A stretch of DNA of 35,675 nt, taken from assembly GCA_022766795.1 (NCBI GenBank), contig JALEPE010000074.1, forward strand, positions 1 through 35,675, read 5' to 3'. Made by a program: the position numbers and the translations under genes. Of the stretch, positions 7,289 to 15,779 are shown piece after piece. This DNA comes from Helicobacter sp. GTDB lineage: Bacteria; Campylobacterota; Campylobacteria; Campylobacterales; Helicobacteraceae. The notes below the pieces were generated by a model. It was not told where the DNA came from. It searched no databases and was given only the letters and a program-made list of their open reading frames with translations. The number at the start of each line of letters is the position of its first letter. The stretch's first letter is position 1.

Positions 7289-7768
7289 GTGGAACCAATG
7301 ACAGAGTATGGCTACAACAAGCTAATCACTGAACTTAAGAATCTAAAAGAAGTCGAACGACCTCAAAATATCATTGAAATTGATACAGCAAGGGAACACG
7401 GGGATTTAAAAGAAAATGCGGAATACCACGCAGCAAGGGAGCGACAACTCTTTTTAGATGCGCGGATTAATGAGCTAACACAACTTGTCGCAGAGGCACG
7501 CGTGATTGATCCTGCAAGTTTAACACACGATAAAGTAAGCTTTGGTTCTACCATTAAGCTAGAGGATTTGGATAGCGAGGAGCAATTTACCTATACCATT
7601 GTGGGCGCAACAGAAAGCAATCCGGAAAAAGGGCTTATCTCATATAATTCACCTTTAGCAAAGCAGCTTTTGGGTAAATTCGTGGGCGATGAAGTGAGTG
7701 TTGTCCTACCAAAAGGGCGTGTAGAATATGAGGTTTTAGATATTACATACAAGCCCATTACATTTTAA
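7289..7768 (+). CDS. greA: Transcription elongation factor GreA
   Basis: GreA (159 residues) rescues backtracked RNA polymerase by stimulating transcript cleavage. The N-terminal coiled coil carries EIDTAREHGDLKENAEYHAA with the acidic tip D-x-x-E-N-A-E-Y, and the C-terminal FKBP-like domain carries KVSFGSTIKLEDLDSEEQFT and GLISYNSPLAKQLLGK. GTG at 7289 was chosen as start because it follows an AAGG box at 7278-7282 and gives the EPMTEYGYNKL N-terminus expected from Helicobacter GreA; ATG at 7298 would remove it. It lies 58 bases after lpxB. Confidence 0.96.
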   Translation: MEPMTEYGYNKLITELKNLKEVERPQNIIEIDTAREHGDLKENAEYHAARERQLFLDARINELTQLVAEARVIDPASLTHDKVSFGSTIKLEDLDSEEQFTYTIVGATESNPEKGLISYNSPLAKQLLGKFVGDEVSVVLPKGRVEYEVLDITYKPITF

Positions 7769-7777
7769 AGGTTATTG

Positions 7778-8227
7778 ATGGCAACATTAAAAATTCAATT
7801 ATTACACCCCAATGCAACACTTCCACAATACCACAGTAAAGGTGCTTCCGGCTTTGACTTGTGCGCGTGTGAAACAATGGTGATTAAAGCGGGGGAAATT
7901 GCGCTTATCCCCACAGGACTAAGCTTTAGCTTCTCCAAAAAATATGAACTGCAAGTGCGCCCTAGAAGCGGATTAGCCTTAAAATATGGAATCTCTGTTT
8001 TAAATACTCCCGGAACGATTGACGCAGATTATCGTGGGGAAATTAAAGTAATTTTAATTAATCACGGCAAAGAGAATTTTTGCGTTAATATAGGCGACAG
8101 AATCGCACAAGCTGTGCTTTGTCCCATTGCAAAGGCAAAATTCAAAGTCGTTACAAAACTCAATAAAACAAAACGCGGTGCAGGCGGATTTGGTAGCACT
8201 GGCTTAACAAGCCCAAAAGGAGTATGA
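7778..8227 (+). CDS. dut: Deoxyuridine 5'-triphosphate nucleotidohydrolase (dUTPase)
   Basis: A 149-residue trimeric dUTPase that converts dUTP to dUMP, limiting uracil in DNA and supplying thymidylate synthesis. All five family motifs are visible: GASGFDLCA; VRPRSGLALK; GTIDADYRGEIKVILIN; GDRIAQAVL; and the C-terminal RGAGGFGSTG that closes over the nucleotide. The ATG at 7778 is preferred over the TTG one codon earlier because it sits 6 bases after AAAGG. Ten bases separate it from greA. Confidence 0.97.
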   Translation: MATLKIQLLHPNATLPQYHSKGASGFDLCACETMVIKAGEIALIPTGLSFSFSKKYELQVRPRSGLALKYGISVLNTPGTIDADYRGEIKVILINHGKENFCVNIGDRIAQAVLCPIAKAKFKVVTKLNKTKRGAGGFGSTGLTSPKGV

Positions 8228-8817
8228 TGAACCTAAAACAAAATGTGGATTATATCAAAGAAGAAATGCAAAATGATGAGAAAATGCTAGAGAGTGCATT
8301 GCGTCTTGAGAGTTGGTTTAGGCGCAATCAAAAACCTTTAATTGCACTCGTTGTAATTCTCGTTTTATTTGGCATTGGTTATAGCGCAAACACTTGGTAT
8401 CAAGCAAATACACAGCAAAAAATATCTAATTATTATGAAAATGCTTTAAAAGGCGATGAAAGCGCAATTGCTGCCTTAAAGGAATCCAAGAGCAATTTAT
8501 ATGATCTTTACCGCTTTAAGCAAGCATTAAAAAATAATGATACAGAATCGCTCAAGGCATTAGAATCTTCCAAAGATTCTATTATTGCGCAGTTTGCTAA
8601 AATGCAAAATGCTTCTTTAGAAAAAAATCTTACTGCGCTTAATTCTAAAGATTCTGGGGATCTTGGCTATTTACAGGCAGCATTTTTAGAAATTCAAGCC
8701 GGTAAAACACAAGAGGCAAAAGAGATTCTCTCCAAAATCAAAAATGACTCTCCCATTAAGGAGCTTGCAAACACATTAGCACATTTTAGCATTAAAGGAA
8801 CAAAAAATGCAGAATAA
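8227..8817 (+). CDS. YfgM-like membrane-anchored periplasmic helical-repeat protein
   Basis: A 196-residue protein with a short cytosolic N-terminus, one transmembrane segment (about 38-56, LIALVVILVLFGIGYSA), and a periplasmic helical region that looks like degenerate TPR repeats (YYENALKGDESAIAALKESK...; QAAFLEIQAGKTQEAKEILS). This architecture, with 'ESWFRRNQKPL' before the membrane segment, matches the YfgM/UPF0070 group, which in E. coli binds the Sec translocon and periplasmic chaperones. ATG 8227 is taken as start (4 bases from GGAG); ATG 8224 is one codon longer. The next gene encodes a BamB-like lipoprotein, as in E. coli yfgM-bamB. The match is by architecture, so moderate confidence. 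Confidence 0.7.
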   Translation: MNLKQNVDYIKEEMQNDEKMLESALRLESWFRRNQKPLIALVVILVLFGIGYSANTWYQANTQQKISNYYENALKGDESAIAALKESKSNLYDLYRFKQALKNNDTESLKALESSKDSIIAQFAKMQNASLEKNLTALNSKDSGDLGYLQAAFLEIQAGKTQEAKEILSKIKNDSPIKELANTLAHFSIKGTKNAE

Positions 8818-9829
8818 AACCTTACATAGTTACTTAAAACTGATTTTTATAGGAATTGTTGGAATCCTAATTTTAAGTGGTTGTGGTTCAAAATATTATT
8901 TTAAACCCGACAAAAAAGAAGTGCAAGAAACGGTGTTATACGACGGCTTAGCACCTGCTTGGATTAGCTCTGTCGTGCGCAATGGTGCGACTTTAATGAA
9001 TGGGCAATTTATTACTAAAAACGCAGAAATTCCAGACATTCGTCTAAACAGAGGTTCGCAGTATCTTAACGAAACAGAAGAATACTATATCGTGCAATAC
9101 AAAAAATCTCTTGCGCTAATCCATAAAGAAACACGTGATGAAATCATTATAGAACTTGAGAGTATCCCTGTTAGCGCATCTTTAGATGGTAACCTTGTCG
9201 CGATTATTTTTGACACAAACACAATTGCTGTATATGATTTAAAGAGCGATAGGGTTGTATATCGTCAGGATAATGTCCCAGCACCTGCAAATAATACGCT
9301 TGTTGCTGCACCGTATTTTCTAACAGATATCATTGTGATTCCAACGCTTGATGGCAAACTCATCGTGATTGACAAAAACACAATGCAGCTTGTGCGTAAT
9401 ATCGTGGTAAATGGTGATAGATATTTTAATAATGTGATTTTCCTAGAAGCGATTGGGAATCGTATGGTTGCTGCTACTCCAAAACGCATTATATCTGTTA
9501 GCCCAAATGTCATTAACACTTTTGATGCAAATATTAAAGATATTTTATTCTTTGAGGATAGAATTTTTATTTTTTCCAATGAAGGTGAGGTAATTTTAAC
9601 AGATAGAGATTTAAACGAAATGCAACGCACAAAATTCCCATTTGCGCATTTCTCTGCAACAAATCACGGCAGAGAAATTGTTGTTTTAGAAACACAAGGT
9701 TATATGATTTCACTCGATGATTCTTTGCAAACAAGCACAATTAGGAGGCTTCCACGCGCAGTTACAGAGCCTACTTTCTCTGCGTATGGAAAGATTTTTA
9801 TCGGCAATAAATTCATTAATATTCAATAG
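8807..9829 (+). CDS. Beta-propeller lipoprotein, BamB-like
   Basis: A 340-residue lipoprotein: signal peptide with lipobox LSGC (Cys26). The mature part consists of repeated beta-strand blades with PQQ/WD-like spacing, such as VSASLDGNLVAIIFDTNTIA VYDLK, TDIIVIPTLDGKLIVIDKNT and RIFIFSNEGEVILTDRDLN. BamB is the outer membrane beta-barrel assembly lipoprotein with an eight-bladed propeller; this one is slightly shorter and divergent. Its start overlaps the YfgM-like gene by 11 bases. The same two genes lie between dut and coaX in H. pylori (HP0864-HP0863 as I recall). Function is inferred from fold and context. Confidence 0.7.
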   Translation: MQNKTLHSYLKLIFIGIVGILILSGCGSKYYFKPDKKEVQETVLYDGLAPAWISSVVRNGATLMNGQFITKNAEIPDIRLNRGSQYLNETEEYYIVQYKKSLALIHKETRDEIIIELESIPVSASLDGNLVAIIFDTNTIAVYDLKSDRVVYRQDNVPAPANNTLVAAPYFLTDIIVIPTLDGKLIVIDKNTMQLVRNIVVNGDRYFNNVIFLEAIGNRMVAATPKRIISVSPNVINTFDANIKDILFFEDRIFIFSNEGEVILTDRDLNEMQRTKFPFAHFSATNHGREIVVLETQGYMISLDDSLQTSTIRRLPRAVTEPTFSAYGKIFIGNKFINIQ

Positions 9830-9837
9830 GCTTAGTA

Positions 9838-10476
9838 ATGATTCTATGCGATATTGGAAATAGTTTTTTACATTTTTATTATCGCGGTAAAGTTTGGAAA
9901 GAAAATAGAGAGGATCTCTCTATAAAAGATCCAAAAGAGACGATTATTTATATCAGCGTCAATGGCGATTCCACAATGGCGCTTTTGCGCTCACACAAAC
10001 GTTGCTTTGATTTATCGGAATTCTTAAACCTTGATACAACATATAAAGGCTTAGGGATTGATAGAATAGCGGCGTGTATGGCTATTAATGATGGCGTAAT
10101 TGTTGATGCTGGGAGTGCCATCACGGTAGATGTGATGCAGCAGGGTATCCATTTAGGGGGATTTATTATGCCCGGAATCGCGCAATACCGTGCAATGTTT
10201 AGCAAGATTGCCGTGCTAGATTGTGAGATGAATTTAGCAGTCGCACTCAATGCATTCCCGCAAAATACAAAAGATGCTGTTAGCTACGGAATGTTACAAT
10301 CCATTGTTTTAATGTTGCAAACCACCTCCAAAAATAAAAAAATCTATTTTACAGGTGGTGATGGCAAGTTTTTATCGCATTTCTTTGATTATTGCTTGTT
10401 TGATGATTTACTTGTTTTTAAGGGAATGCAAAAAGCCATTGAACAAAATTTCACTGCACAAGGAATTTATCTATGA
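9838..10476 (+). CDS. coaX: Type III pantothenate kinase
   Basis: CoaX (212 residues) phosphorylates pantothenate, the first step of coenzyme A synthesis. It belongs to the acetate kinase/Hsp70-like fold: phosphate 1 motif DIGNS at residues 5-9, TYKGLGIDRIAACMA, the phosphate 2 motif VDAGSAITVD, and GGFIMPGI. It is short compared with the usual 240-260 residues, which is normal in Helicobacter. It starts 9 bases after the BamB-like gene and overlaps hisG by 4 bases. Confidence 0.94.
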   Translation: MILCDIGNSFLHFYYRGKVWKENREDLSIKDPKETIIYISVNGDSTMALLRSHKRCFDLSEFLNLDTTYKGLGIDRIAACMAINDGVIVDAGSAITVDVMQQGIHLGGFIMPGIAQYRAMFSKIAVLDCEMNLAVALNAFPQNTKDAVSYGMLQSIVLMLQTTSKNKKIYFTGGDGKFLSHFFDYCLFDDLLVFKGMQKAIEQNFTAQGIYL

Positions 10477-11087
10477 TAAAGGTTGCATTACCTAAAGGCA
10501 GAAATGCGGAAAAAACATTAGAAATTTTTGAAACATTTTTAAACACACCACTGCATTTTGATGACCGCAAACTTATTCTACAAAAGAATTCTTACTGCTT
10601 TATGCTCGTGCGCAATCAAGATGTTCCAATTTATGTAGAACGTGGTGTGGCAGACATTGGCGTGGTAGGACTAGATGTGCTAGAGGAGCAAAAAAGTCCT
10701 CTTGTGCGATTATTAGATTTAGGATTTGGTAAATGCCGTGTTTGTATCGGCTCACCCAATCACTATAACTTTGATTTAAATAATCCAAATTTAAGAATCG
10801 CAACAAAGCTTGTTAATATCACCAAAGCATTTTTTGCACAAAAAGCAATGAGTGTAGATATTATTAAACTCTATGGCTCCATTGAGTTAGCACCACTTGT
10901 AGGAATGGCAGATGCGATTGTGGATTTAGTGGAAACAGGCGATACGATGCGTCAAAATAATCTAAAAATTGATTTAACCCTGATGAATATTAGTGCATAT
11001 TTAGTCGCAAATCCCAATAGCTTTTATGCACAAAAGCAAAAAATCCTAGCGATTCAAAACCATTTTAAATCAACTTTACATCTTTAA
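10473..11087 (+). CDS. hisG: ATP phosphoribosyltransferase, short form
   Basis: The first enzyme of histidine synthesis, joining ATP and PRPP. Recognised from KVALPKGR at the N-terminus, VERGVADIGVVGLDVLEE, and the PRPP-binding loop ADAIVDLVETGDTMRQNNLK. At 204 residues it is the short HisG, which lacks the C-terminal ACT-like regulatory domain and in characterised cases needs the HisZ subunit for activity and feedback control. No hisZ is in this window. It is embedded between coaX and leuC and overlaps coaX by 4 bases. Confidence 0.94.
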   Translation: MIKVALPKGRNAEKTLEIFETFLNTPLHFDDRKLILQKNSYCFMLVRNQDVPIYVERGVADIGVVGLDVLEEQKSPLVRLLDLGFGKCRVCIGSPNHYNFDLNNPNLRIATKLVNITKAFFAQKAMSVDIIKLYGSIELAPLVGMADAIVDLVETGDTMRQNNLKIDLTLMNISAYLVANPNSFYAQKQKILAIQNHFKSTLHL

Positions 11088-11098
11088 GGAGGATAAAA

Positions 11099-12367
11099 AT
11101 GCAGCAAACAATCACAGAAAAAATCTTTTCACACCACACAGGCAAAGAAGTGTATGCAGGGGATATCGTAGAATCCCCTATTGATATGGTTATTGGCAAT
11201 GACATTACAACGCCACTTTCTATCAAAGCTTTTGAGGAGAGTGGAGCGCAAAAACTTGCAAATCCCGATGGATTCTGCATTGTAATGGACCACTTCATTC
11301 CCGCAAAAGACATTGCAAGCGCGAACCAAGCGCGTATCAGCCGAGACTTTGCTAAAAAGCATAAGCTTAAAAATTTCTTTGATGAAAAGGATATGGGAAT
11401 TGAACACGCGCTTTTGCCAGAAAAGGGCTTGGTTGTCAGTGGTGATGTCATCATCGGGGCGGATTCTCACACCTGCACACACGGCGCACTTGGCGCATTT
11501 AGCACCGGTATGGGAAGCACGGATTTAGCCTATGCAATGATTACGGGCAAAAATTGGTTTAAAGTGCCACATTCCATTAAAGTAGAGTTTATCGGCAAAC
11601 CCGCACCACATATCTATGGCAAAGATTTGATTTTGGAAATTATCCGCCAAATCGGTGTAGATGGCGCGTTGTATCAAGCCTTAGAATTTTGTGGCGATGC
11701 AATTGCACACTTGAGTATGGACGATAGATTCTCACTTTGCAATATGGCGATTGAAGCCGGTGCAAAAAGCGGAATCATCGCTCCAGATTCCATTACGCGC
11801 GAATTTTTAGCAAGTCGTCCTAATTTACGCACCAAGCCAAAAGAGTTTTTCTCCGATTCCAATGCTTCCTACACGCACACCATTACCATTGATGTAAGTA
11901 AGCTAGAACCCGTGATTGCTTATCCTTACCTACCAAGCAATGGCAAAAGTATCTCACAAGCCGTGAAAGACGATTTGAAAATTGACCAAGTCTTTATCGG
12001 GAGTTGCACCAATGGACGCTTGAGCGATTTAAGAATCGCAAGTGAGATTCTAAAAGGCAAAAGAGTGCATTCTGATGTGCGCCTTATCGTAACGCCCGGC
12101 ACACAGCAAATCTATAAAGATGCACACAAATTAGGCTATATTGATATTCTCCTTGAAGCAGGTGCGCTCATCTCCAACCCAACTTGTGGAGCTTGTCTTG
12201 GCGGATATATGGGGATTTTAGGCGATAATGAGAGATGCGTCTCCACCACCAATCGCAATTTTGTCGGTAGAATGGGTGCAAGAAACTCTGAAGTCTATCT
12301 TGCTAATTCCGCCGTTGCAGCAGTAAGCGCAATTGCCGGTAAAATTGCAGACCCACGCGCACTTTAA
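11099..12367 (+). CDS. leuC: 3-Isopropylmalate dehydratase large subunit
   Basis: LeuC (422 residues) with LeuD isomerises 2- to 3-isopropylmalate in leucine synthesis and carries a [4Fe-4S] cluster. Cluster ligands are visible as C303 (GSCTNGR) and C363/C366 (NPTCGACLGG); GADSHTCTHGALGAFSTGMG is the conserved active-site stretch. The shorter length and sequence place it in the type 2 (HacA/DmdA-like) group. AAGGAGG at 11087-11093 is the strongest ribosome binding site in this run. No leuD follows; the small subunit must be encoded elsewhere. A terminator hairpin lies just after the stop. Confidence 0.94.
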   Translation: MQQTITEKIFSHHTGKEVYAGDIVESPIDMVIGNDITTPLSIKAFEESGAQKLANPDGFCIVMDHFIPAKDIASANQARISRDFAKKHKLKNFFDEKDMGIEHALLPEKGLVVSGDVIIGADSHTCTHGALGAFSTGMGSTDLAYAMITGKNWFKVPHSIKVEFIGKPAPHIYGKDLILEIIRQIGVDGALYQALEFCGDAIAHLSMDDRFSLCNMAIEAGAKSGIIAPDSITREFLASRPNLRTKPKEFFSDSNASYTHTITIDVSKLEPVIAYPYLPSNGKSISQAVKDDLKIDQVFIGSCTNGRLSDLRIASEILKGKRVHSDVRLIVTPGTQQIYKDAHKLGYIDILLEAGALISNPTCGACLGGYMGILGDNERCVSTTNRNFVGRMGARNSEVYLANSAVAAVSAIAGKIADPRAL

Positions 12368-12368
12368 G

Positions 12369-12402
12369 CGCGGATTTCTTTTGAAAATCTGCGAATGTTT
12401 TT
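12369..12402 (+). terminator. Rho-independent terminator after leuC
   Basis: CGCGGATTT at 12369-12377 pairs with AAATCTGCG at 12385-12393 (nine pairs, one G-U), with a 7-base loop, followed closely by a T run (GTTTTTG at 12397-12403). It closes the plus-strand run from csd3. The converging lipoprotein gene ends at 12417, so the hairpin lies between the two 3' ends. Confidence 0.7.
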
Positions 12403-12416
12403 GATTCAAAAATTAC

Positions 12417-12758
12417 TTAAAAACCTCTAAAATGTCTTTGTTGTGCATTTTGGAGTTGCGCTTCAGAGAAAATTTCTTCGCCCATATAATGCCACTCTAA
12501 TTCACTAGGAATCGAAAAATCTCTACCATAGGCGTCTGCCGTTGCAGGATTGCGATTACCATTTTGAAAAGAACGCAGACTATATCCTGCGATACTTCCG
12601 CCATTTAGTAAATATGCTGTTGTCACAGAGCCAAGAGCTGCTCCAACTAAAAATGCGTCAGTTTTTGGAGAAATGCAACCACCAAAACCCACCAAAATCC
12701 CAGCCATTGTGCTAACTAATAGCACTTTTTTGGATATAAATTTAAACTTCTGTGTCAT
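12417..12758 (-). CDS. Small lipoprotein, unknown function
   Basis: A 113-residue protein with a lipoprotein signal peptide: basic start MTQKFKFISKK, hydrophobic core LLVSTMAGILVGFG, and Cys28 (FGGC) as probable lipidation site. Then comes a Gly/Ala-rich hydrophobic stretch, AFLVGAALGSVTTAYLLNGG, that could be a glycine zipper, and a polar C-terminus NGNRNPATADAYGRDF...EWHYMGEEIF. I do not recognise a family. It is a single gene converging on leuC and diverging from tatB; only a weak ribosome binding site (AGTGAG) is visible. Confidence 0.7.
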   Translation of the reverse strand: MTQKFKFISKKVLLVSTMAGILVGFGGCISPKTDAFLVGAALGSVTTAYLLNGGSIAGYSLRSFQNGNRNPATADAYGRDFSIPSELEWHYMGEEIFSEAQLQNAQQRHFRGF

Positions 12759-12817
12759 TTTCTACTCACTTTATAAATTTCTAAAATAATCTAAGCACAC
12801 TTTATTCCAAAATTAGA

Positions 12818-12837
12818 TAGAATCCCAACTTTATAAT
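12818..12837 (+). promoter_or_regulatory. Promoter region of tatB with two possible -10 boxes
   Basis: TAGAAT at 12818-12823 and TATAAT at 12832-12837 precede the tatB ATG (12854). The second is the better match but would start transcription at or within the AAGG ribosome binding site (12841-12844), giving an almost leaderless message. The first would give a leader of about 24 bases. I cannot decide between them from sequence. Confidence 0.45.
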
Positions 12838-12853
12838 AAAAAGGTGTAAAACG

Positions 12854-13369
12854 ATGTTTGGAATGGGATTTTTTGAGATTTTAGTGGTTGCTGTTGTAGC
12901 AATTATTTTTTTAGGACCAGAAAAATTACCAAAAGCACTTGTTGATACTGCAAAGTTCTTTAAAGCCATCAAAAAAACAATGGACGATGCAAAAGAAAGC
13001 TTAGATAGAGAAGTCAATCTTAGCAAAATTAAAGAGGAGGCTCTCTCCTATAAAAATAGTATCACACAAGGCGTGCAAAACCTTGCCAAAGAGATAGATT
13101 TAAAGAATCTGGAATTAGAAGACGATAATCTGCTAGAATCACACAAATCTAGTTCGCAGGACTCCACAAATCCTACACCTAAAAATGTAGAGGTTACACA
13201 AAATCAAGATTTAACTTTGAATCAAAATCCTACCCCTAATGTAGAATTCAAAAACACAGAATCTAAATCCATTCAATCCCTAAAAACTCAAGATACCCGT
13301 GCAATCAAGCCAGATTCTAACAATGCTAAACCTCTAAGCTTTGGCGAACATTTAAAGAAGGAGCTATAA
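12854..13369 (+). CDS. tatB: Sec-independent protein translocase subunit TatB
   Basis: TatB (171 residues) forms the signal-peptide receptor with TatC. Its N-terminus MFGMGFFEILVVAVVAIIFL then GPEKLPKAL is the single membrane helix, hinge (GPEKLP) and start of the amphipathic helix; the Glu in the membrane helix is the TatB hallmark. The long C-terminal tail (about 80-171) is polar, Ser/Asn/Thr-rich and probably disordered. It overlaps tatC by one base (TAATG). No tatA is in the window, consistent with a separate tatA locus in helicobacters. Confidence 0.95.
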   Translation: MFGMGFFEILVVAVVAIIFLGPEKLPKALVDTAKFFKAIKKTMDDAKESLDREVNLSKIKEEALSYKNSITQGVQNLAKEIDLKNLELEDDNLLESHKSSSQDSTNPTPKNVEVTQNQDLTLNQNPTPNVEFKNTESKSIQSLKTQDTRAIKPDSNNAKPLSFGEHLKKEL

Positions 13370-14124
13370 TGTTTGAGGATTTAAAGCCCCACATTCAAGA
13401 TTTACGCCGTTGTTTAATCCACATTGTATTAGCACTTCTTGTTACATTTCTTGCTTCCTTTTACTTTTGGGAGATTATTTTAGAATGGATGATTGCACCT
13501 CTTGCTAGCGTATTACCAAATGGGCGTGAAAATGTAATTTTTACGCAAGTTGGCGAGGCATTTTTTACCGCCATTAAAGTTGCGTTTTTTAGCGGATTCA
13601 TATTTGCTTTACCCGTTATTTTTTGGCAAGTTTGGGCATTTGTCGCTCCCGGTCTTTACGAGAATGAAAAAAGACTCGTGATTCCATTTGTCATTTTTGG
13701 AACATTTTTTTTCTTGTGTGGGTGTGCATTTGCCTATTATGTCGCCTTTCCTATTGGTTTTGGATACCTCATTAACTTTGGTAGCCAGCTCTTTACCGCA
13801 CTGCCTAAAATTGGGGAATATGTCGGATTTTTTACTAAACTTATGGTAGGCTTTGGCGTATCGTTTGAACTTCCTGTTATTGCATTTTTCCTAGCAAAAA
13901 TCGGGCTAATTACAGATAAAACTCTCAAAGATTATTTCAAATTTGCTATTATTTTTATTTTTGTATTAGCTGCGATCCTAACGCCTCCTGATGTGCTCTC
14001 ACAGTTTTTAATGGCGATTCCACTTTTACTTTTATATGGAATCTCTATTTTAATCGCTAAAGCGGTCAATCCCTACAAGTCTCAAGACGACGAAGCAGAT
14101 GAAGAGATAAAATCGGACACATAA
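13369..14124 (+). CDS. tatC: Sec-independent protein translocase subunit TatC
   Basis: TatC (251 residues) is the core of the twin-arginine receptor complex and recognises folded precursors. The N-terminus HIQDLRRCLIHIVLALLVTF has the conserved cytosolic 'H..ELR.R' signature in the variant H-I-Q-D-L-R-R. FWQVWAFVAPGLYENEKR contains the conserved P-GL-x-x-E-R/K loop including the critical Glu. Six membrane segments are visible; the C-terminal tail is acidic. It abuts queA with no gap. Confidence 0.96.
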   Translation: MFEDLKPHIQDLRRCLIHIVLALLVTFLASFYFWEIILEWMIAPLASVLPNGRENVIFTQVGEAFFTAIKVAFFSGFIFALPVIFWQVWAFVAPGLYENEKRLVIPFVIFGTFFFLCGCAFAYYVAFPIGFGYLINFGSQLFTALPKIGEYVGFFTKLMVGFGVSFELPVIAFFLAKIGLITDKTLKDYFKFAIIFIFVLAAILTPPDVLSQFLMAIPLLLLYGISILIAKAVNPYKSQDDEADEEIKSDT

Positions 14125-15222
14125 ATGTTAGATACTCTAGCCCTTGCAAGTTATGATTATATTTTACCTCAAGAAAATATTGCGCTTAAGCCGCTTTATC
14201 CTAAAGAATCTGCAAAATTGTTAGTCTTTAATCGCCAAGATTCTAGCATTACACACACGACTTTTAAGGATTTTGCGACATTTTTGCCTAAAGATACACT
14301 CATTGTTTTTAACAATACAAAAGTTTTGCCCGCTAGGATTTATGGCAAAAAGATTCCACAAAGTTGTCTCCTAGATTCTATGCAAAATATACAAAATAAT
14401 ACGCAGAGTGGTGCAAAAATTGAAGCACTTTTCCATAAAGAACTAGCGCACAACCGCTACTTAATGCAGTTTAAAGGAAGATTAAAGTGCGGACATTGCG
14501 TTGCATTTGGTGCAAATATTTTTGCAAGAATCCTTAATAATGCCCCCGAATATTCTGGTGTCGGCTTTAAAGAAGCAGAGTTTTTTACGCTAAAAAATAA
14601 TCAAGAATCCCCGCTAAGCCGTGAAGAATTTTTTGCATTTTTAGAGGATTTTGGGCATATTCCCTTACCCCCCTACATCAAACGTGCCGATACAAAAGCC
14701 GACAGAAACGATTACCAAAGCGTCTTTGCTAAACATTTAGGTGCGATTGCTGCTCCCACTGCGTCTTTACACTTTTCTCAAGAATCCTACAAGGCACTAA
14801 TACGAGACTTTAACACTACTGAAATTACCTTGCACGTGGGAGCAGGGACTTTTGTCGGCGTAAGCGCAGAGAATATTTTAGAACACACGATGCACAAAGA
14901 ATATTTTAATATCTCAAAAAGTTCTGCACAAAAGCTTGCTAATGCAACACATATTACCGCTATTGGCACGACAGCTGCACGCAGTATTGAGGAATTTACA
15001 CGTAGCGGGCGTATCAATGGTGAATGCGATTTGTTTTTGCACCCTAAAAACCCTCCAAAAGCTACAAACGCACTTCTAACAAATTTTCACTTGCCAAAGA
15101 CAACGCTCTTGATGCTTGTCGCCTCTTTTTTGGGTTTAGAGCGAACATTATCTCTCTATCAAGAAGCAATTACACACAACTATCGCTTCTATTCCTATGG
15201 CGATGGAATGCTGATTCTATGA
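14125..15222 (+). CDS. queA: tRNA preQ1(34) S-adenosylmethionine ribosyltransferase-isomerase
   Basis: QueA (365 residues) transfers and isomerises ribose from SAM onto preQ1 at the tRNA wobble position, giving epoxyqueuosine. Family motifs: YDYILPQENIALKPLYPKES at the N-terminus; LIVFNNTKVLPARIYGKK; LPPYIKRADTKADRNDYQSV; GAIAAPTASLHFS; TLHVGAGTFVGV; and TNFHLPKTTLLMLVASFLG. The start directly follows the tatC stop and the end overlaps rsmG by 4 bases. queA-rsmG adjacency is also found in H. pylori as I recall. Confidence 0.96.
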   Translation: MLDTLALASYDYILPQENIALKPLYPKESAKLLVFNRQDSSITHTTFKDFATFLPKDTLIVFNNTKVLPARIYGKKIPQSCLLDSMQNIQNNTQSGAKIEALFHKELAHNRYLMQFKGRLKCGHCVAFGANIFARILNNAPEYSGVGFKEAEFFTLKNNQESPLSREEFFAFLEDFGHIPLPPYIKRADTKADRNDYQSVFAKHLGAIAAPTASLHFSQESYKALIRDFNTTEITLHVGAGTFVGVSAENILEHTMHKEYFNISKSSAQKLANATHITAIGTTAARSIEEFTRSGRINGECDLFLHPKNPPKATNALLTNFHLPKTTLLMLVASFLGLERTLSLYQEAITHNYRFYSYGDGMLIL

Positions 15223-15779
15223 TGATGAAACTAGATAAAATGCTTTTAGAATCTTATGCGCAGATGTTATTACAATGGAATCGTATCCATAGTTTAAGTG
15301 GCGCAAAAGATTTAAAAGCGATTTATAAAAACATTCAAGACTCGCTTTATCCCCTACAATATTTAGAATTATCTCACAAAACATTATTACTTGATATTGG
15401 CAGTGGCAATGGATTCCCAGCAATTCCACTACATATTGCATTAGGGATTCCAACAATTTTGTGCGAACCTAATGCGAAAAAAGCGGCTTTTTTACAAAAC
15501 GTTAAAGCAAATCTAAATCTCACACATTGCATCATAAAACGCAAAAAAGTAGAATCTTTATCTTTGGATACATTGCCAGATTTCATCACCTCAAGGGCAA
15601 CTTTTAGCATAAAGGAATTATTGCAAAAATCCCGCTATTGTATCACACCCAATACAACTTTATTGTTTTATAAAGGCTCCAATGTAGAAAATGAGATTCC
15701 AGAAGGCTTAAAACACACGCGTTTTAGCCACAATCTTTTGCAATATATTTTAATTTCAGGAAAGGATATTTTATGCTAA
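15219..15779 (+). CDS. rsmG: 16S rRNA (guanine527-N7)-methyltransferase
   Basis: RsmG/GidB (186 residues) methylates G527 of 16S rRNA in the streptomycin-binding region. The SAM-binding motif is LLDIGSGNGFPAIPLHIALG; the preceding QWNRIHSLSGAKDLKAIYKN with ESYAQMLLQWN is the family's N-terminal signature, and FITSRATFSIKELL is motif IV region. Three in-frame ATGs (15219, 15222, 15225) are possible starts; the first overlaps the queA stop. The 3' end overlaps the next small gene by 7 bases. Confidence 0.92.
   Translation: MMMKLDKMLLESYAQMLLQWNRIHSLSGAKDLKAIYKNIQDSLYPLQYLELSHKTLLLDIGSGNGFPAIPLHIALGIPTILCEPNAKKAAFLQNVKANLNLTHCIIKRKKVESLSLDTLPDFITSRATFSIKELLQKSRYCITPNTTLLFYKGSNVENEIPEGLKHTRFSHNLLQYILISGKDILC

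Noticed and set aside
11065..11482. Two overlapping minus-strand frames opposite leuC
   Set aside because: Both are antisense to a gene with complete motifs, have no ribosome binding site and lack recognisable features.
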